A stretch of DNA of 14,870 nucleotides from Nitrososphaerota archaeon. Its GTDB lineage: Archaea; Thermoproteota; Nitrososphaeria; Nitrososphaerales; CADDZS01. Shown here piece by piece: positions 1 through 7,127 of the stretch. The position numbers and the translations under genes are program-made. Numbering within the stretch: the stretch's first letter is position 1; each line of letters begins with the position of its first letter. Below the pieces are notes generated by a model. The model searched no databases, was not told the DNA's origin, and saw only the letters and a list, made by a program, of their open reading frames with translations. Location of the stretch: positions 1-14,870 of the forward strand of contig DAHVAI010000480.1 in the NCBI GenBank assembly GCA_027314685.1. The letters are read 5' to 3'.

Positions 1-83
1 TAATCCCATCGGTGGAAGGTGGGATTTGAGCGTCAATTAGTAGTAAAATCAGCGAGATGGGATAGCAGAAAAGCGGGTATTGC

Positions 84-293
84 CTAGACTTCTGTTTTAC
101 TGTCAATTTTCTTGACTGGCGTTTCAACGTAAAAGTAATCCTCCTTATCGTACAACGAGTATTTGCCGCATTTGGGACATTTCTCGGAATTGGCTTGAAT
201 TACAGCGATTCTGAACGATTTCTTGTCCATCTGAAGCTCAGAGGGATGCCTAAAACCACACTTTCGGTTCTTGCAGATGATGGCTAGTGGCAT
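84..293 (-). CDS. Small zinc-ribbon-like protein, function unknown
   Basis: The product is 69 aa with two cysteine pairs, C7/C12 (CKNRKC) near the N-terminus and C39/C42 (CPKCG), the spacing of a short zinc ribbon. A charged linker separates them and the C-terminus is acidic/basic mixed with no membrane segment, so it is probably a small cytosolic zinc protein. The start is ATG at 293. A TATA-like element at 319-326 lies about 29 bases upstream, which predicts a nearly leaderless transcript and supports this start. I do not recognise a named family. Zinc ribbons of this size bind nucleic acid or act as accessory subunits, but nothing here shows which. Confidence 0.65.
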   Translation of the reverse strand: MPLAIICKNRKCGFRHPSELQMDKKSFRIAVIQANSEKCPKCGKYSLYDKEDYFYVETPVKKIDSKTEV

Positions 294-318
294 GAGCTGA
301 ATCGGCGATTGAAGCCCA

Positions 319-326
319 GTTAAACC
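319..326 (-). promoter_or_regulatory. TATA box for the zinc-ribbon gene
   Basis: On the minus strand this reads GGTTTAAC, a fair archaeal TATA box. Its centre is about 29 bases before the ATG at 293, placing the transcription start a few bases ahead of the codon. Confidence 0.45.
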
Positions 327-514
327 TTCGGTTCGACGAACTTTAGAGTCAAGACAGTCCCAATAGGGAGTTTTCGCGAGTCTAGAGAAAAAGGAAGGTT
401 ATTGAACACTCGTCGTGACTATTCACTACAAACGAGAGACCGCTTGTGGGATGAATCAAGGGAATCAATTCTTCCCAAATCCTTTCGTAGCGCTTGACTT
501 CATTCCTAATTGAA

Positions 515-721
515 ATGCTGTTCAAGGAAACCATGCGAAAAGAACTTGGAACCAACCCGAAGGCGTACATTCAAGAAACGGTAGAAAGGATCGACAAGAT
601 CATCCTAGCACTCGACTCACCCGAGCTCAGCGTAGTCCAAAAATCGAGCGTTCAGCAGTACAAAGAGAAGCTCAGAGCCCACACCAGGAAGACTCTTTAC
701 GAATTGATAGCAATGATGTAA
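515..721 (+). CDS. Short hypothetical protein, probably helical
   Basis: This is an open frame of 68 codons from ATG 515. An alternative ATG at 533 gives 62 aa, and a TTG at 494 would give 75 aa. The sequence has an amphipathic helical look (ETVERIDKIILALD, then SSVQQYKEKLRAHTRKTLYEL) and ends in IAMM. There is no cysteine motif, signal peptide or membrane segment. A short purine-rich stretch (CAAGGAAA) precedes ATG 533, so that start is also credible. Family not recognised. Composition favours a real small gene, but its length keeps confidence moderate. Confidence 0.5.
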   Translation: MLFKETMRKELGTNPKAYIQETVERIDKIILALDSPELSVVQKSSVQQYKEKLRAHTRKTLYELIAMM

Positions 722-910
722 GACTAGATCTTCCTCCAGCATACTGCACGGACCGTCATCTAGACCGCGTGTCTGGCACACTCTATGTCGTGTTCACGTA
801 GCTATTTTCCTGGTGGTCAAATTTAGAGAAATCAAAAGCAAGTTAGAGACCAGATTGCAATTTCTCCGGTCGCAGTATGGGTAAAACCTACAGTCATATT
901 TCAGAACTGA

Positions 911-918
911 TTTATAGC
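911..918 (+). promoter_or_regulatory. TATA box for the 939 gene
   Basis: TTTATAGC is centred about 25 bases before ATG 939, the spacing expected for a leaderless archaeal transcript beginning at or just before the start codon. Confidence 0.5.
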
Positions 919-938
919 GCGTGTGTGCTTGCATACTC

Positions 939-1154
939 ATGGCTACTTGTCAGTCGAGAGATGGCTGTACTAATAGAGCCACTCATTGGATTTTGATAGA
1001 ATACAGCTGGCCGACGTTGCCTAAAGAAATGCGAACATATCTGCTCTGTGACTATCACATGCAACACTCTCAGAACACAGTATCAAAACAAACATCAAAG
1101 TATCCGGAGATTGGAATCCGGATAGTCGAGCATGGAATACTACAGACAAACTAA
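939..1154 (+). CDS. Small Cys/His protein, possible zinc binder
   Basis: The product is 71 aa from ATG 939. A GTG at 921 in the same frame is less likely because the TATA-like box at 911-918 sits only about 25 bases before the ATG. C4 and C10 near the N-terminus and C37/H40 (LLCDYHMQ) could make a four-ligand zinc site. Aromatic-rich strands (THWILIEYSW) lie between them. No signal peptide or membrane segment. Not a family I recognise; the zinc site is inferred from residue spacing only. Confidence 0.55.
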   Translation: MATCQSRDGCTNRATHWILIEYSWPTLPKEMRTYLLCDYHMQHSQNTVSKQTSKYPEIGIRIVEHGILQTN

Positions 1155-1189
1155 AACATATTCAATATTTGTTCTGGACTAGATAGGCA

Positions 1190-1456
1190 ATGAGGAAATT
1201 TCGAGTAAAGGCGAAGTTGAAGATGCCGGTTGGTCAGCGTTTTCGCAAAACATCTTCTAATTCAATCCAGATGGGGCTTGAAAGAGAATTTGAGGTACTT
1301 GCGGACGATGAAGATGACGCCAAGGTCAGAGTAAAACTGTTGCTGGCGAATGAGGGATATGATGATAAATTGTTGCATCGTGCAAAGTGGACGGTTACTA
1401 GACTCGATCATCCACGCAGGCATTTAGATTCGTCAGCTCACCGCAAGAAAAATTGA
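1190..1456 (+). CDS. Small basic hypothetical protein
   Basis: The product is 88 aa with a basic N-terminus (MRKFRVKAKLKMPVGQRF), an acidic centre (EFEVLADDEDDAKVRVKLLL) and a basic His/Arg-rich tail. The alternating hydrophobic pattern suggests a small alpha/beta fold in which the DEDDAKVRVKLLL segment is a helix. The start is ATG 1190, with an AT-rich TATA-like stretch (CAATATTT, about 1163-1170) some 23 bases upstream. It follows the 939 gene by 35 bases on the same strand, so co-transcription is possible. No recognised domain. Confidence 0.6.
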   Translation: MRKFRVKAKLKMPVGQRFRKTSSNSIQMGLEREFEVLADDEDDAKVRVKLLLANEGYDDKLLHRAKWTVTRLDHPRRHLDSSAHRKKN

Positions 1457-1495
1457 GAACATCTAACGATAGTTTTGCTGCCGGGATAAAACATC

Positions 1496-1798
1496 CTATT
1501 GTTTTTGCAATCCTATGTTAAACACGAGTTCATAATCTCCTGTATCTTTTCTCTCTTTTTTCCAATTTAGCTCGTTTATTTTGTACGAGCCAGTCATCGA
1601 TTTGCCATCGTCAGTCAAAACTTCTATCTCTTGGATTTGACCGTCCCTAAGGAGGTATAGTTCTTCTTCAGTTAGCTTGAGATCCTCCTCAGATTGAACA
1701 CGGCCCCGGATTCCAATTGAGCCGCCCGCATACCCTTGTATTGTATATTGGGCTCCAGTACTTCTTGTTAGTACCACGTTTCCTATCTTTATGAACAT
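1496..1798 (-). CDS. Hypothetical beta-rich protein
   Basis: The product is 100 aa from ATG 1798; a TTG at 1840 would add 14 residues. It begins MFIKIGNVVLTRSTGAQYTI and alternates short hydrophobic strands with an acidic helix (EEDLKLTEEELYLLRDG). It ends in a pattern of the type ELNWKKERKDTGDYELVF followed by a short tail. The closing Trp, then acidic residues, then a hydrophobic strand recall small beta-sandwich or viral tail-type proteins, but that is only an impression and no family is assigned. The gene stands alone, convergent with the 1190 gene, which ends 39 bases away. Confidence 0.55.
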   Translation of the reverse strand: MFIKIGNVVLTRSTGAQYTIQGYAGGSIGIRGRVQSEEDLKLTEEELYLLRDGQIQEIEVLTDDGKSMTGSYKINELNWKKERKDTGDYELVFNIGLQKQ

Positions 1799-2004
1799 GA
1801 AGACAGGTCCTGCGTATAGTGAATGGATATCACCCAGCAATAAGTGATGCGTTTCGGTGAGAGGCGAACAAATTGCTTTGCCCCAACGAGCTAACGCTAA
1901 CCCATCTCATGATCGAGCATCCCCAAGTCATCAGTTTTCTTCCATCTCTATAGGCATCAGATAGACTACAATTGGTGGTCTGACTGCGAACAGAGCAAGG
2001 ATAA

Positions 2005-2017
2005 GTCACACTGTGAC
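2005..2017. repeat. Short inverted repeat after the thermosome stop
   Basis: GTCAC-ACT-GTGAC forms a 5-bp stem three bases past the thermosome stop codon. It could be a 3' end or processing signal, but the U-tract typical of archaeal terminators is missing, so its role is uncertain. Confidence 0.3.
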
Positions 2018-2019
2018 GT

Positions 2020-3678
2020 CTATTCGCCCATACCGCCGTAGCCGCCAGCTCCGGGCGGAGGTCCTGCTGGTCCCTTCGACTTGCCAGATGCTAGAATATC
2101 GTCCACCCTCAATATCATACACGACGCTTCTGTTGCTGCCCTGATTATTTCCTCTTTCACTGCGAGAGGCTCGATGACTTCCTCCATCATGTCGCCCACC
2201 TTTCCAGTTCTGGCATTCACTCCGACCCAAGTTTTTCGCTGAGTGTGCTTCGACCTAAGCTCAACTTTGACGTCTATGGTCTGCATGCCGGCGTTCTCTG
2301 CGAGCGCGATTGGAATCGACTCGAGGGCATCAGCGTATTTTAGCACGGCCAGCTGCTCTCTACCTGGAAGCTTTGATGCATAATCCCTGAGCCTAGATGC
2401 GACTTCAGCCTCAGGAGCTCCTCCACCGGCTACAATAGCTGGCTCTTCCAGTACATCCTTCACAACCATGATTGCATCGTGAAGGCTCCTTTCTGCCTCA
2501 TCAACTACTCTTTGCGATCCTCCGCGGACCAGTATCGTAAGCGCCTTGGGATTCTTGCACCCTTCGACGAAGACCCATTTATCTTGCTCAATTTTTCTTT
2601 CCTCGACAAGCTTGGCAAACCCAAGATCTTTCACGGTTAGATCGTCAAGGTTGGTTACAATCCTAGCGCCGGTAGCTTTTGAAAGACGAGACATGTCGCT
2701 TTCTTTGGCTCTTCTTACTGCGAATATTCCTTTTTTAGCAAGCAAACTTTGCGCAATGTCGTCTATCCCCTTCTGACAGATGAGAACGCTTGCACCTGAG
2801 GATTCTATCTTCTCTACCATTGACTTTAGCATCGAATTTTCCTCATCGAGAAAGCCCTTCATTTGTTGAGGCGAGTTGATTCTGATCTCGGCGGAAAATT
2901 CTGTTTTCTCGATCTCGAGAGGAGACAGGATCAATGCAATCTTTGCGTTCTCAATTCTCCTCGGCATGCCCGAGTGAACTATTTCCTTGTCCAAGACTAT
3001 CCCATTTATGAGTCCTGTATCGCTCGACGAACCTCCAGCTTTCTTTTCGACCTTGATATTGTCGATGTCTACTTTGAAAGATCCATCCTCCTTCTTTTCA
3101 GCAACTCCCAGCATTCCTTTGACCACGATAGCGGCAAGCTCGTCCCCAATGTCCGAAACCAGTTTTGTTTGCATGCTGGTTGAAGCTATCCTCTCAAGTG
3201 TTTTCTTATCGTCTGGTTGCACTTTCACCGCTATCTCTTTCAAAATTGCAAGAGCTTTTTCCTCCGCCTTCAAGTAACCGTCAACGATTATCGTTGGATG
3301 GACGTCTCTATTGATTAGATCTTCCGCGTTTTCCAAAAGCGCACCTGCGAGCACTACTGCGGATGTGGTGCCATCTCCGACTTCATTGTCTGTCGTCTTT
3401 GAAATTTCAACTAGCATCTTTGCTGCTGGATGCTGTACATCTATCTCTTTTAGAATCGTCGCGCCATCATTTGTGATTGTGACATCTCCCAAGCTGTCCA
3501 CTAGCATCTTGTCCATTCCTCTTGGACCTAGGCTGCTCTTCACGATCTCTGCGATCAACTTCGCCGCGAAGATGTTGTTCTTCTGAGCGTCTCGACCCTT
3601 CGTCTGGGAGGAACCTTCTTTCAGAATCAGGACCTGTTGTCCCGAAGATGTAGTAGCGGGTGTTAGAGTTGCGGACAA
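2020..3678 (-). CDS. ths: Thermosome subunit (group II chaperonin)
   Basis: The product is 552 aa, the normal length for an archaeal thermosome subunit. These assemble into double-ring cytosolic complexes that fold proteins using ATP, closing with a built-in lid rather than a GroES partner. Visible signatures are [10 protein letters not shown] at 50-59, TNDGATIL at 69-75, the nucleotide-site GDGTT at 101-105, the SLHDA segment near 398-402 whose Asp matches the hydrolysis residue of the family, [10 protein letters not shown] at 418-427 and a Gly/Met-rich tail ending GGYGGMGE. The start is TTG 3678: the frame has a stop just upstream and no in-frame ATG, and the N-terminus has the expected length. 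A TATA box lies 35 bases upstream, so the gene is probably monocistronic. Which paralogue (alpha or beta) cannot be told from sequence alone. Confidence 0.97.
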   Translation of the reverse strand: MSATLTPATTSSGQQVLILKEGSSQTKGRDAQKNNIFAAKLIAEIVKSSLGPRGMDKMLVDSLGDVTITNDGATILKEIDVQHPAAKMLVEISKTTDNEVGDGTTSAVVLAGALLENAEDLINRDVHPTIIVDGYLKAEEKALAILKEIAVKVQPDDKKTLERIASTSMQTKLVSDIGDELAAIVVKGMLGVAEKKEDGSFKVDIDNIKVEKKAGGSSSDTGLINGIVLDKEIVHSGMPRRIENAKIALILSPLEIEKTEFSAEIRINSPQQMKGFLDEENSMLKSMVEKIESSGASVLICQKGIDDIAQSLLAKKGIFAVRRAKESDMSRLSKATGARIVTNLDDLTVKDLGFAKLVEERKIEQDKWVFVEGCKNPKALTILVRGGSQRVVDEAERSLHDAIMVVKDVLEEPAIVAGGGAPEAEVASRLRDYASKLPGREQLAVLKYADALESIPIALAENAGMQTIDVKVELRSKHTQRKTWVGVNARTGKVGDMMEEVIEPLAVKEEIIRAATEASCMILRVDDILASGKSKGPAGPPPGAGGYGGMGE

Positions 3679-3707
3679 ATAATATCAATTGAACATACTA
3701 CATTCGG

Positions 3708-3719
3708 ACTTAAAAGGCG
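3708..3719 (-). promoter_or_regulatory. BRE/TATA promoter of the thermosome gene
   Basis: On the minus strand this reads CGCCTTTTAAGT, a GC-rich BRE-like start followed by a TATA box. Its centre is about 35 bases before the TTG start, predicting a leader of roughly 8-10 bases. Confidence 0.55.
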
Positions 3720-3789
3720 AGCTGGTCGACTGAGAACGAGGAGCGTTCCAGACACGTATCAGTACTGTCGCAAAGCCTCACATTGCTGT

Positions 3790-4137
3790 CTAGCGGTTTC
3801 GCTTTGTAATCTGACTTCTCGATTGCCTGCCTTGTTTATCTCTTTTTATCATTCCTTCTAGATAGGAAATTCCAATATCTGTAATTGCATATCTTTCGTT
3901 TTGTAGACTGAGTAATTGATCGTTGAGCATGGAGTCAATAGAATCAGCGCATCTTTTGCGCGACATATTCGCAAGGGAAAATATCTTATTCTTGGATAGA
4001 TGGTCCTTCCTCACCAAAATCTTCAAGATCTTCTTTTCTGTGACGCTACCGTAAGTTTTCTCTTTCAATGCGGTTTTCACTTTTTCCCCTGTTAGATTTT
4101 CTACTTGCAAGGATCGACCTCGTCTCTGCAATTGCAT
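3790..4137 (-). CDS. Winged-helix DNA-binding protein, probable regulator
   Basis: The product is 115 aa. Residues about 30-95 have a winged-helix order: a helix with EKKILKILVRKDHLS, a helix NKIFSLAN, a recognition-type helix MSRKRCADSIDSML, then a short wing (LLSLQNERYAITDIG) and a final helix SYLEGMIK. This resembles the many small single-domain archaeal regulators. The tail is very basic (KQGRQSRSQITKRNR). The start is ATG 4137, since a TGA closes the frame 16 bases upstream. A second frame beginning at ATG 4270 overlaps the 5' part, so the true N-terminus could differ if a frameshift exists. Its target is unknown; the palindromes at 4346-4356 and 4383-4419 are nearby candidate sites. Confidence 0.7.
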   Translation of the reverse strand: MQLQRRGRSLQVENLTGEKVKTALKEKTYGSVTEKKILKILVRKDHLSKNKIFSLANMSRKRCADSIDSMLNDQLLSLQNERYAITDIGISYLEGMIKRDKQGRQSRSQITKRNR

Positions 4138-4345
4138 GCGGGATGTCTCTCGTCATATGACGTTTTTCACTCAAGCCAACATTTGTCAGTCGCACATTTC
4201 TGCATCCCACTCTGGCATATAGCCGTTTAGGCTTTTCTGGAGGCTCGAACTTCTTGCTCCTATAATACATCTACACGCGCCGGAGATAAATCTATGCGCC
4301 CTGAAGATTTAGGCCCAAACCGTGTCATCACTATCAATTGAGACA

Positions 4346-4356
4346 CCAAAATTTGG
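4346..4356. repeat. Palindrome CCAAA-A-TTTGG, possible operator
   Basis: This is a perfect 5-bp inverted repeat around one base, in the intergenic stretch between the minus-strand winged-helix gene and the plus-strand gene at 4563. Its size and place suit a dimeric regulator site, but it may be chance. Confidence 0.3.
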
Positions 4357-4382
4357 GTGCACTCTTGTTAACGGGTGAGGCT

Positions 4383-4419
4383 GGTTGGATTTTCGTAAGT
4401 ATGGTCGTACGAACCAACC
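4383..4419. repeat. Strong intergenic hairpin with 3-nt bulge
   Basis: The arms are GGTTGG (4383-4388) with CCAACC (4414-4419) and TTCGTA (4392-4397) with TACGAA (4408-4413). The two stems stack on one side and leave a 3-base bulge (ATT, 4389-4391) on the other, closing a 10-base loop. This gives twelve perfect base pairs with no mismatch. It could be part of a small structured RNA, a terminator-like element or a protein site. Confidence 0.6.
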
Positions 4420-4562
4420 GATAATAATCTAGGTTAATCTCTTGACTCTGGCGGCGTAGCATGAGTGCATCACCAATTGGCACTGCAGCATCGTGAGTGA
4501 TACAATACATTCGTTGTCAGCCAACCCTTATAGGTGCGGTATGAGTAGTTTTCAACCTAGAG

Positions 4563-4784
4563 TTGTGTTATGGGCTGGGAAACAAATATCTTTGGAAGAC
4601 TGATGAGCACCTAAATCACGTAGCAAACGTGAGAGACGCCCATGGAGTCGAATTAACTGATCTGCCCGGAGTCACGGGAATTGGAATAGGTAAAGATCAC
4701 ATAATAGTGTACGTATCGAATGAGTCAGTAGAAGTGCCCGATCACATAGAGGATGTTGCAATAGCAAAAATAATCAGAGCGTAG
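4563..4784 (+). CDS. Small hypothetical protein
   Basis: The product is 73 aa from TTG 4563; a TGA lies 21 bases upstream in frame and there is no in-frame ATG. A compact pattern, VELTDLPGVTGIGIGKDHII then VYVSNESVEVPDHIEDV, suggests alternating strands and turns like the small domains that carry an LPGVxGIGxG followed by a VxVPxxI motif. I cannot name the family with confidence. A TATA-like CTTATAGG at 4526-4533 lies about 33 bases before the start and supports transcription just ahead of the TTG. A short frame from ATG 4541 (20 codons) overlaps in another phase, so an altered 5' end is possible. Confidence 0.6.
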   Translation: MCYGLGNKYLWKTDEHLNHVANVRDAHGVELTDLPGVTGIGIGKDHIIVYVSNESVEVPDHIEDVAIAKIIRA

Positions 4785-4819
4785 TGAAGTAAACAAGAAA
4801 ATCTCGTTGAGACAAACAG

Positions 4820-5029
4820 TCATATGCGAGATAAAGGGAATTCCTTCACGTGAACTAGCCTGCAGCTCTCGACCCTTCTTATGCTGGGAACGATGTTGTA
4901 ATTTTCAACCCCTTTTTTCCCTTTTATGGTATCTACGAGTTCTGTTGAAAACCAATTCTGATCAGAATGCTCCTTGAGAATGTATAGCATCAGTGCAGAC
5001 TTCTCCTTTTCCTCTCGGAAGCAGGGCAA
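4820..5029 (-). CDS. Small winged-helix-like protein, 5' end unclear
   Basis: The product is 69 aa from TTG 5029; a shorter start is ATG 4990, preceded by AGGAAAAGGAG about 12 bases away. The body (MLYILKEHSDQNWFSTELV then DTIKGKKGVENYN, IVPSIRRVESCRLVHVKEF) fits a winged helix: helix, turn, helix, strand. The frame stays open upstream to about 5198, into the aquaporin 3' end, with protein-like content (EDKVGDIEFVQYLPCFREE) but no ATG, GTG or TTG start. The gene may therefore be a 5'-damaged longer gene or use a rare start. Function unknown; DNA binding is inferred from fold pattern only. Confidence 0.5.
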   Translation of the reverse strand: MPCFREEKEKSALMLYILKEHSDQNWFSTELVDTIKGKKGVENYNIVPSIRRVESCRLVHVKEFPLSRI

Positions 5030-5191
5030 ATACTGGACAAATTCAATGTCGCCTACCTTGTCTTCATCAGGTTTCTTTCCATCACCATTTTGTGTTTCCG
5101 GGGGGAAGAAAATACATGTCGTATTTCCTCGTATGCGGAGCGTTGCCGAGCCTGAAGTCTGAAAAGAAGTGGAGTATGATGCTTCGTGTCT

Positions 5192-6025
5192 TCATGTATT
5201 TTTGTTTTCGTGAGGTTTTTCATCTTCTTCTTTGGTAGGAGTACCGAGGAACTCTCCAAGCCGGCCCTGAGCAGCTTGAATCGCTGGCTCGTCGCCTCCA
5301 GGACCCCGAAGTGCGTACGCAACGACGACAGCCAAAAACGCGCCGGCGATTGGACCCACCACGTAGACCCAGTAGTGAGAGAAGTTCAGGAGCACGAGGT
5401 CTGGCCCGAACGAACGAGCCGGGTTCATAGAAGCACCGCCGATCGGACTCGACCATAAACCTGCTAGTGCGATGTATCCGCCCACGGCAAGTGCGGAAAG
5501 CGGACCCACGTTTTGTGATTTCGACGCCGTCCCAAGGATTGTGCTAACTAACCCGAGAGTCAGCACAAGCTCAATCATCATTGCTTGGAGGTCAGAGAAT
5601 CCAGGCCCGGGCTCGGTCGCTCCCAGCATCCCAACTTTGCCAAACATCAGCAAGAGGAACACACACGCCATGGTCGCGCCGAGGAGCTGGGCGCCGATGT
5701 ACCCTGGAACCCGCTTCCAGGGAAAGTCCCCGCGCATCGCGAAGCCGATGGTCACAGCTGGGTTCAGATGAGCTCCAGATACCGCGCCCATGAATAAGAT
5801 GATCGCCATTACCATCACACCGGGTGCTACCACGGCCGAAACACGACCAACTTCTCCCAGGCTTACCGCGTTTACTACATCGGCCCCTGCGGCGACCACA
5901 ACGAGGAAGAATGTTCCAAAGATCTCACCGAACAACCTGCGCCATTCTAACTCAGGATTTTCAAAGTCTTTCCGCATTCGCTCCATAATCGACGAATCCT
6001 CACTTAGACGGAATGGACGGGTCAT
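5192..6025 (-). CDS. Aquaporin / MIP-family channel
   Basis: The product is 277 aa from ATG 6025. A TTG at 6046 adds 7 residues and ATG 5986 removes 13. Six hydrophobic segments and two half-helices are present, with the family's paired NPA boxes: HLNPAVT (NPA at about 88-90) and SMNPARS (NPA at about 201-203, pore Arg 204). It should be a tetrameric inner-membrane channel for water or small neutral solutes. By hand alignment to AqpZ the other filter positions are Pro, Gly and Ala in place of Phe, His and Thr, so a strict water filter is unlikely. The C-terminal tail is long, charged and probably cytosolic. A TTAAATTA at 6106-6113 may be its TATA box. Substrate is not determinable here. Confidence 0.93.
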   Translation of the reverse strand: MTRPFRLSEDSSIMERMRKDFENPELEWRRLFGEIFGTFFLVVVAAGADVVNAVSLGEVGRVSAVVAPGVMVMAIILFMGAVSGAHLNPAVTIGFAMRGDFPWKRVPGYIGAQLLGATMACVFLLLMFGKVGMLGATEPGPGFSDLQAMMIELVLTLGLVSTILGTASKSQNVGPLSALAVGGYIALAGLWSSPIGGASMNPARSFGPDLVLLNFSHYWVYVVGPIAGAFLAVVVAYALRGPGGDEPAIQAAQGRLGEFLGTPTKEEDEKPHENKNT

Positions 6026-6142
6026 TCGCGATGGTATCCTTGTCAATCATTTTCTTCTTAGGAATGACTCATCCTCTCCCATTTGTCATTTTGACTTTCA
6101 TATTCTAATTTAACTCGTTGACGCATCATTAGTAATAATTTC

Positions 6143-6976
6143 CTACTTTACGATGATTGATTTCATATTTTTGGGCCCCGGAGGATAACGCAGATCCAGC
6201 TCTTCGAGTGTTCTCACAATAACTGAAGAAATGATGACATCTCGAAACCAGTTATGATTCGCCGGTACAACGTACCAAGGAGCCCATTTCGTACTGGTCT
6301 TTTCCAAAGCGTCTTGATATGCCTTAATGTACTCTGACCAGAACTTTCGTTCCGGCAGGTCGTGGATGCTGAATTTCCACCTCTTTGTAAGATCGTCAAG
6401 TCGAGCTTGCAATCGTTTCTTCTGCTCGTCTTTGTCAATGTGCAGGTAAAACTTCAAAATGGTGGTGCCTTCATCGTAAAGCGATCGTTCAAAATCGTTG
6501 ATCTCTTGATAGCGTGCTTTCCAGACTTTTTCAGGAACTAGCTTGTGGACCCGTGAGACGAGTACGCCCTCGTAGTGACTGCGATTGAATATGACGATTT
6601 CACCGTTACCAGGTACTTGCGTGTGCACGCGCCACAAGAAATCGTGGTTAAGTTCTTCGGGAGTGGGGACCCGGAAACCCGCTACTCGCACACCTTGCGG
6701 ATTGATCCCATCAAAGACACGCCTGATTGTCCCGTCTTTGCCGCCGGTGTCCATCGCTTGGAGAACAATCAGCACCTTGTGTTTGTGCTCTGCAAAAAGC
6801 AATTCTTGAAGCTGTTCCATTTTATGTGTTAGTTTCTCTGATTCTTTTAGAGCGTCTTGCTTATTCCCATCGAAGCCTGAGGTGTCGCTGGGATTCCAGT
6901 GATCCAAGCGGACCTTTTGTCCTGGATGAATTCTAAAGCGTTTGACGTGAGAATCAGATGTCAATTTGCATCGCAC
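6143..6976 (-). CDS. ppk2: Polyphosphate kinase 2 family protein (class III-like)
   Basis: The product is 277 aa, one PPK2 domain. PPK2 enzymes move phosphate between polyphosphate and nucleotides in the cytosol, and class III forms phosphorylate AMP and ADP. Seen here are a Walker A of the form AMDTGGKDGT at 74-83, a Walker B region IVIFNRSHYEGVLVSRVH at 127-144, and a lid segment WKFSIHDLPERKFW near 195-208, followed by APWYVVPANHNWFRD, all in family order. The FNRSHYE form of Walker B rather than FDRSWYN points to class II/III. The start is GTG 6976, because the next in-frame Met is 53 residues in and would cut the conserved N-terminal HWNP segment. The aquaporin follows on the same strand after about 117 bases. 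Preferred direction and nucleotide are inferred. Confidence 0.92.
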   Translation of the reverse strand: MRCKLTSDSHVKRFRIHPGQKVRLDHWNPSDTSGFDGNKQDALKESEKLTHKMEQLQELLFAEHKHKVLIVLQAMDTGGKDGTIRRVFDGINPQGVRVAGFRVPTPEELNHDFLWRVHTQVPGNGEIVIFNRSHYEGVLVSRVHKLVPEKVWKARYQEINDFERSLYDEGTTILKFYLHIDKDEQKKRLQARLDDLTKRWKFSIHDLPERKFWSEYIKAYQDALEKTSTKWAPWYVVPANHNWFRDVIISSVIVRTLEELDLRYPPGPKNMKSIIVK

Positions 6977-7127
6977 TTATTACAGGCAAGTTTATTGTTT
7001 GTTTCGTGAGCAACGAACGCTTCATGCTGTGACATCAATAAACACCTAGGCAAGAGGGTTCCGTTTGAATTTACAATCGTCGACGATTGCTTGAGAAAGG
7101 GCGGGGTTTGAAAAATCGTCATCCAGT

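Noticed and set aside
18..29. 12-base identity (GGTGGGATTTGA) between the window start and the tRNA-His T-arm
   Set aside because: The partner strand of the T-stem is absent at the first site and no acceptor stem or anticodon arm can be drawn. T-arm sequence is conserved enough for a chance or distant remnant match.
3..63. 8-bp inverted repeat ATCCCATC ... GATGGGAT with a 45-base spacer
   Set aside because: It is short and widely spaced, with no other sign of a mobile element end; chance is a fair explanation.
382..570. Minus-strand frame of 62 codons with protein-like content (NEVKRYERIWEELIPLI)
   Set aside because: It overlaps the better-supported plus-strand gene at 515-721, has no promoter or ribosome site, and ends in a hydrophobic run (TFLFL). 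It remains possible only if its start were internal, near 520.
3467..3688. Minus-strand frame starting just before the thermosome start
   Set aside because: It is out of phase with the chaperonin, whose N-terminal motifs are intact, and its sequence is rich in Arg/Ser shadow residues.
5186..5797. Several frames antisense to or out of phase with the aquaporin gene
   Set aside because: They are shadows of a gene with clear family motifs on the minus strand and carry no recognisable features of their own.
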